A DNA stretch of 64,000 bases from Henriciella sp. (lineage in GTDB: Bacteria; Pseudomonadota; Alphaproteobacteria; Caulobacterales; Hyphomonadaceae), in the NCBI RefSeq assembly GCF_029936995.1, contig NZ_JAPYRE010000003.1:62001-126000 (forward strand), given 5' to 3'. Every line of letters begins with the position of its first letter. Within the stretch, counting starts at the first letter, position 1. Positions 61,409-64,000 of the stretch are shown piece by piece. The position numbers were made by a program, and so were the translations under genes. The notes under the pieces were generated by a model, which worked only from the letters and a program-made list of their open reading frames with translations, was not told the origin of the DNA and searched no databases.

Positions 61409-63672
61409 CAGCGCTTTCCTCCCTTTTTTGTCTTCTTGTCTTTTGTTTTCCCCTTTTTGCGGGGCTTGCCAGTGAGTTTGCCACGGCCGCGACCGCCTGG
61501 GCCAGACCTGCCCCCACGCGAGGCAGGCGGTTTTTCTCCAGGACGTTTTGGTTTTGGCGGCGAGAGAACTTCAAGCAAAAGCCCGCCCTGTAACGGTGTA
61601 ACTTCCTGCAGCTTCACCTGGACGGTCTGGCCCATCTCAAATCGCTTGCCGGATCCGCGAGCAATCAGCGCCATGCTTGCTTCGTCATGTACCCAGAAGT
61701 CATCTGATAGCTTTGAAATGGGTGAGAAGCCATCGGCTCCGGTGCCAGCCATGCGGATGAAGAGGCCGGCTGGGGTCACACCCGTAATCCTGCCTTCGAA
61801 CTCTGCACCGACACGATCCTGAAGGTACAGTGCGAGGTAGCGGTCGGTAGCCTCACGTTCGGCAGCCATGGAGCGACGCTCGGTATCGACGAGGTGACTG
61901 GCCATATCCTGTAGAGAGGCTGCCATTTCTTTGGTCAGACCATCCTCTCCAAGCTTCAATGAGCTGATCAGTGCGCGGTGAACAATAAGGTCACTATAGC
62001 GCCGGATCGGTGAGGTGAAGTGGGCATAACGGGTAAGGTTCAGCCCGAAGTGGCCGAGATTTTCAGGGTCATAGACAGCCTGTGCCTGAGACCGCAGGAC
62101 CATCTCGGAGACAGCTTCGGCATGGTCGGCATCTCGCGTATCTGCCATGAGCCGGTTGAAACGGCTTGTTTGTGGGCGCTCGCCCACAGGCCATTTGATG
62201 TCGATGGTCTGAAGGAAATCGGCCAAAGCAGCAATTTTTGCATCAGACGGCTGGTCGTGAACCCGGTAGAGCAGGGGGGCACCCTGTTCTTCCAGGGTTT
62301 CAGCAGCGGCCACGTTGGCCTGGATCATGAACTCTTCGATTAGCTTGTGCGCGTCAAAGCGTTCTTTTTCCACGATGGCTTTGACTTTTCCATCCTCACC
62401 AATTTCGACTTTCTTCTCGGGCATGTCGAGATCGAGCGGTGCACGCTTTGCGCGTGCTTTGCCCAGCGCCTCATATGCGCCCCAGAGCGGCCTCAGGACA
62501 GAATCCAGAAGAGGCTCACCCGCTCCCCCGGTTGTGCCGTCAATGGCCGCTTGAGCCTCTTCATAGGCGAGCTTGGCCTTGGAGCGCATCGTCCCGCGTA
62601 TGAAACGGTGTGAGCGTTTCGCGCCTGACTGGTCGAATACCATTTCCACGGCCATACACGGCCGGTCTTCCAGTTCCACGAGAGAGCAGGCATCTGCTGA
62701 AAGCTCGAAGGGTAGCATCGGTACGACACGATCCGGAAAATACGTCGAGTTTCCGCGCTTTTGTGCTTCCCGGTCGAGCGCCGTGCCCGGGCGCACATAT
62801 GCAGCGACATCAGCGATTGCTACGATGACTTTCCAGCCGTCTTCCAGTTTCTCGGCATAAATCGCATCGTCGTGGTCCCGTGCATCGGCCGGGTCGATCG
62901 TGATGAGATCGAGGCTGGTAAGATCTTCCCGGGGGCAATCCAGAGGCTTGATGGACTTTACTTCGTTCAGCACGTCATTCGGGAACTCGACGGGGATGTC
63001 ATGACCATGAATCGCCAGAAGTGATGCCGCGCGCGGGTCGTCTATACGGCCGAGAATTTCTGTTACTATGCCAAAGGCGGGCCCGTTGGGTTTGCCGGGT
63101 TTCGGGGTGGCGGTGACGAGGTCGCCATCTTTGGCCCCTTTACTGTCATTCTTGTCGACCAGCAGTGTACGCTTGTCCTTGCGGCTTGCGGGAATGATGC
63201 GTCCGCCCTTGGGATTGCTTTCGAAGCGCCCGGTCATAAGCGTTTCTTCGTCGCGTTTCTCGAAAAGCTTCAGGAGCTTGGCGTGGTACTCCCCATTGCT
63301 TTCGTTCACTTTTGCGAGACCGCGATCTCCAATGCCCGGCGCAGGGCCACGCGACTTGCCTTGATAGCCTGTATAGCGGATCGGTGGACCAAAAGCGCCT
63401 TCACGGCCAACTGCGCGGGCGATTAGCTCACCGTCTCCGTCGATCTCTTCAAAACTTATGACTCCGGTTGGAGGAGGGCGATCCGCGATGGCCCAAGCAC
63501 GTTTACCAGTGCGCTCAAGCGTTCCGTCTGATTCAAGTTCTTTCAGGATTGCTCGCAGCGCCTGTCGTTCGCGGCCTTTCACCTTCAGGCCGCGGGCAAT
63601 TTCCTGCTTGGTTGTTAGCGCAGGGTTATTTGAAATGAAGTCGAGAACAGTCTCGCGATCAGGAAAACTCAT
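61408..63672 (-). CDS. rnr: Exoribonuclease R
   Basis: A 754-residue RNase R. It has an N-terminal winged helix (about 1-65, TKQEIARGLKVKGRERQALR), cold-shock domains (about 70-235), and the RNB domain with metal aspartates in TIDPADARDHDDAIYAEK (about 263-280). An S1 domain (about 630-705, GAEFEGRITGVTPAGLF) and a Lys/Gly/Arg-rich tail of about 45 residues follow. It degrades structured RNA 3' to 5'. The basic tail resembles the one that helps E. coli RNase R bind ribosomes and open duplexes. The NUDIX gene follows directly; a small membrane-protein gene lies upstream. Confidence 0.95.
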   Translation of the reverse strand: MSFPDRETVLDFISNNPALTTKQEIARGLKVKGRERQALRAILKELESDGTLERTGKRAWAIADRPPPTGVISFEEIDGDGELIARAVGREGAFGPPIRYTGYQGKSRGPAPGIGDRGLAKVNESNGEYHAKLLKLFEKRDEETLMTGRFESNPKGGRIIPASRKDKRTLLVDKNDSKGAKDGDLVTATPKPGKPNGPAFGIVTEILGRIDDPRAASLLAIHGHDIPVEFPNDVLNEVKSIKPLDCPREDLTSLDLITIDPADARDHDDAIYAEKLEDGWKVIVAIADVAAYVRPGTALDREAQKRGNSTYFPDRVVPMLPFELSADACSLVELEDRPCMAVEMVFDQSGAKRSHRFIRGTMRSKAKLAYEEAQAAIDGTTGGAGEPLLDSVLRPLWGAYEALGKARAKRAPLDLDMPEKKVEIGEDGKVKAIVEKERFDAHKLIEEFMIQANVAAAETLEEQGAPLLYRVHDQPSDAKIAALADFLQTIDIKWPVGERPQTSRFNRLMADTRDADHAEAVSEMVLRSQAQAVYDPENLGHFGLNLTRYAHFTSPIRRYSDLIVHRALISSLKLGEDGLTKEMAASLQDMASHLVDTERRSMAAEREATDRYLALYLQDRVGAEFEGRITGVTPAGLFIRMAGTGADGFSPISKLSDDFWVHDEASMALIARGSGKRFEMGQTVQVKLQEVTPLQGGLLLEVLSPPKPKRPGEKPPASRGGRSGPGGRGRGKLTGKPRKKGKTKDKKTKKGGKR

Positions 63673-63739
63673 AGTCTCGATATAGGGGATTCTGGCACAG
63701 AATGCTTGTATTCATTCAGGTCACAGGTCCGGGAGGGCC

Positions 63740-63871
63740 CTAGATCATGGTTCCCACAAGTATGCCCATGGCAAATATGGCGGCGATCACGGATACGACC
63801 AGAACCCAGCGAACACCCTTGCCTGTTTCACCCTGCCTGGCCTCATCTGTTTCTACTTTTGGATCGGTCAT
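63740..63871 (-). CDS. 43-residue single-helix membrane protein
   Basis: A small gene below normal calling limits. The product has a polar, acidic head (MTDPKVETDEARQGETGKG) and one hydrophobic helix (VRWVLVVSVIAAIFAMGIL) ending VGTMI. GAGGT lies about seven bases before the ATG at 63871, a good ribosome site. It is 67 bp upstream of rnr on the same strand. The function is unknown; the topology suggests a small inner-membrane protein with the N-terminus in the cytoplasm. Confidence 0.7.
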   Translation of the reverse strand: MTDPKVETDEARQGETGKGVRWVLVVSVIAAIFAMGILVGTMI

Positions 63872-64000
63872 TAGATTACCTCGTGTCTGGTTCTGAATAG
63901 CTTGCTCAATTGGCATGGCTATTCTGCCACGGCATGTGGCAATTATTCATCTTATAACGGACACTTGGGGCATTTGTTCACCCAGCCAAGGTCACTCCTT

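Noticed and set aside
63952-63999. Possible end of another leftward gene at the right edge (frame ending NKCPKCPL)
   Set aside because: Only about 15 residues are visible; the Cys pair is suggestive of a zinc ribbon but too short to support a gene.
1-64000. tRNA, rRNA, CRISPR arrays, IS elements and prophage
   Set aside because: No cloverleaf-like sequence, repeat array, transposase or phage gene was seen by reading; a tRNA or covariance search was not possible here.

Overview
The window looks like the chromosome of an alphaproteobacterium of the Caulobacterales/Hyphomonadaceae type. The evidence is the divK-pleD pair, a UrcA-family protein, alphaproteobacterial gene blocks (rpsF-rpsR-rplI-dnaB, radA-cvpA-purF, fabD-fabG-acpP-fabF-mltG-yicC-gmk, lptD-surA-pdxA-ksgA, plsY-dprA, pyrB-pyrC), an alphaproteobacterial Pol IV with an N-terminal zinc ribbon, and two large TonB-dependent receptors. 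This is family and synteny recognition only; no search was run. I saw no rRNA, tRNA, CRISPR array, insertion sequence or prophage.

Layout. 1-11.4 kb is mostly accessory metabolism and transport: the end of a 2-hydroxyacid dehydrogenase, a leftward group of TonB receptor, TPR-sulfotransferase and MarR regulator, a BCCT transporter, a stand-alone prepilin peptidase, a quinone oxidoreductase, an FAD monooxygenase and an NnrU protein. 11.4-16 kb holds panB and then yfgM-like, bamB and der. 16-20.2 kb is the leftward radA-cvpA-purF-SDR unit. 20.3-23.7 kb is rightward: a UrcA protein, alr and an MlaE/MlaF ABC pair. 23.7-26.6 kb is leftward rpsF-rpsR-rplI and dnaB. 27-33 kb is the rightward fatty-acid synthesis block with mltG, yicC and gmk. 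33.1-35.5 kb is a second TonB receptor placed between gmk and ksgA. 35.6-42.9 kb is leftward: plsY-dprA and lptD-surA-pdxA-ksgA. 43-47.4 kb has a TetR regulator and ruvX, AEC transporter, pyrB and a catalytically degenerate pyrC. 47.5-52.6 kb has gatC, gatA and gatB separated by small membrane or lipoprotein genes. 52.6-56.5 kb is a tight leftward operon (RidA, GDPD, FemAB-like GNAT, DUF2007-type, HIT) plus an unknown gene. 56.6-64 kb has dinB, divK-pleD, a universal stress protein, rpmG, a NUDIX hydrolase, rnr and a 43-residue membrane protein.

How they work together. Outer-membrane biogenesis is well represented (bamB, surA, lptD, mlaEF, two receptors). So are translation (gatCAB, L9, L33, S6, S18, Der, KsgA, RNase R), envelope precursor synthesis (fab genes, plsY, alr, mltG) and nucleotide synthesis (purF, pyrB, gmk). 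DivK and PleD couple cell-cycle polarity to c-di-GMP.

The items I would look at first are the pseudo-dihydroorotase beside pyrB, the 20-bp near-perfect dyad over the uspA promoter, the dyads before fabD and acpP, the TGACAG elements upstream of both receptors, and the receptor/TPR-sulfotransferase/MarR cassette, which is the nearest thing here to an undescribed system.
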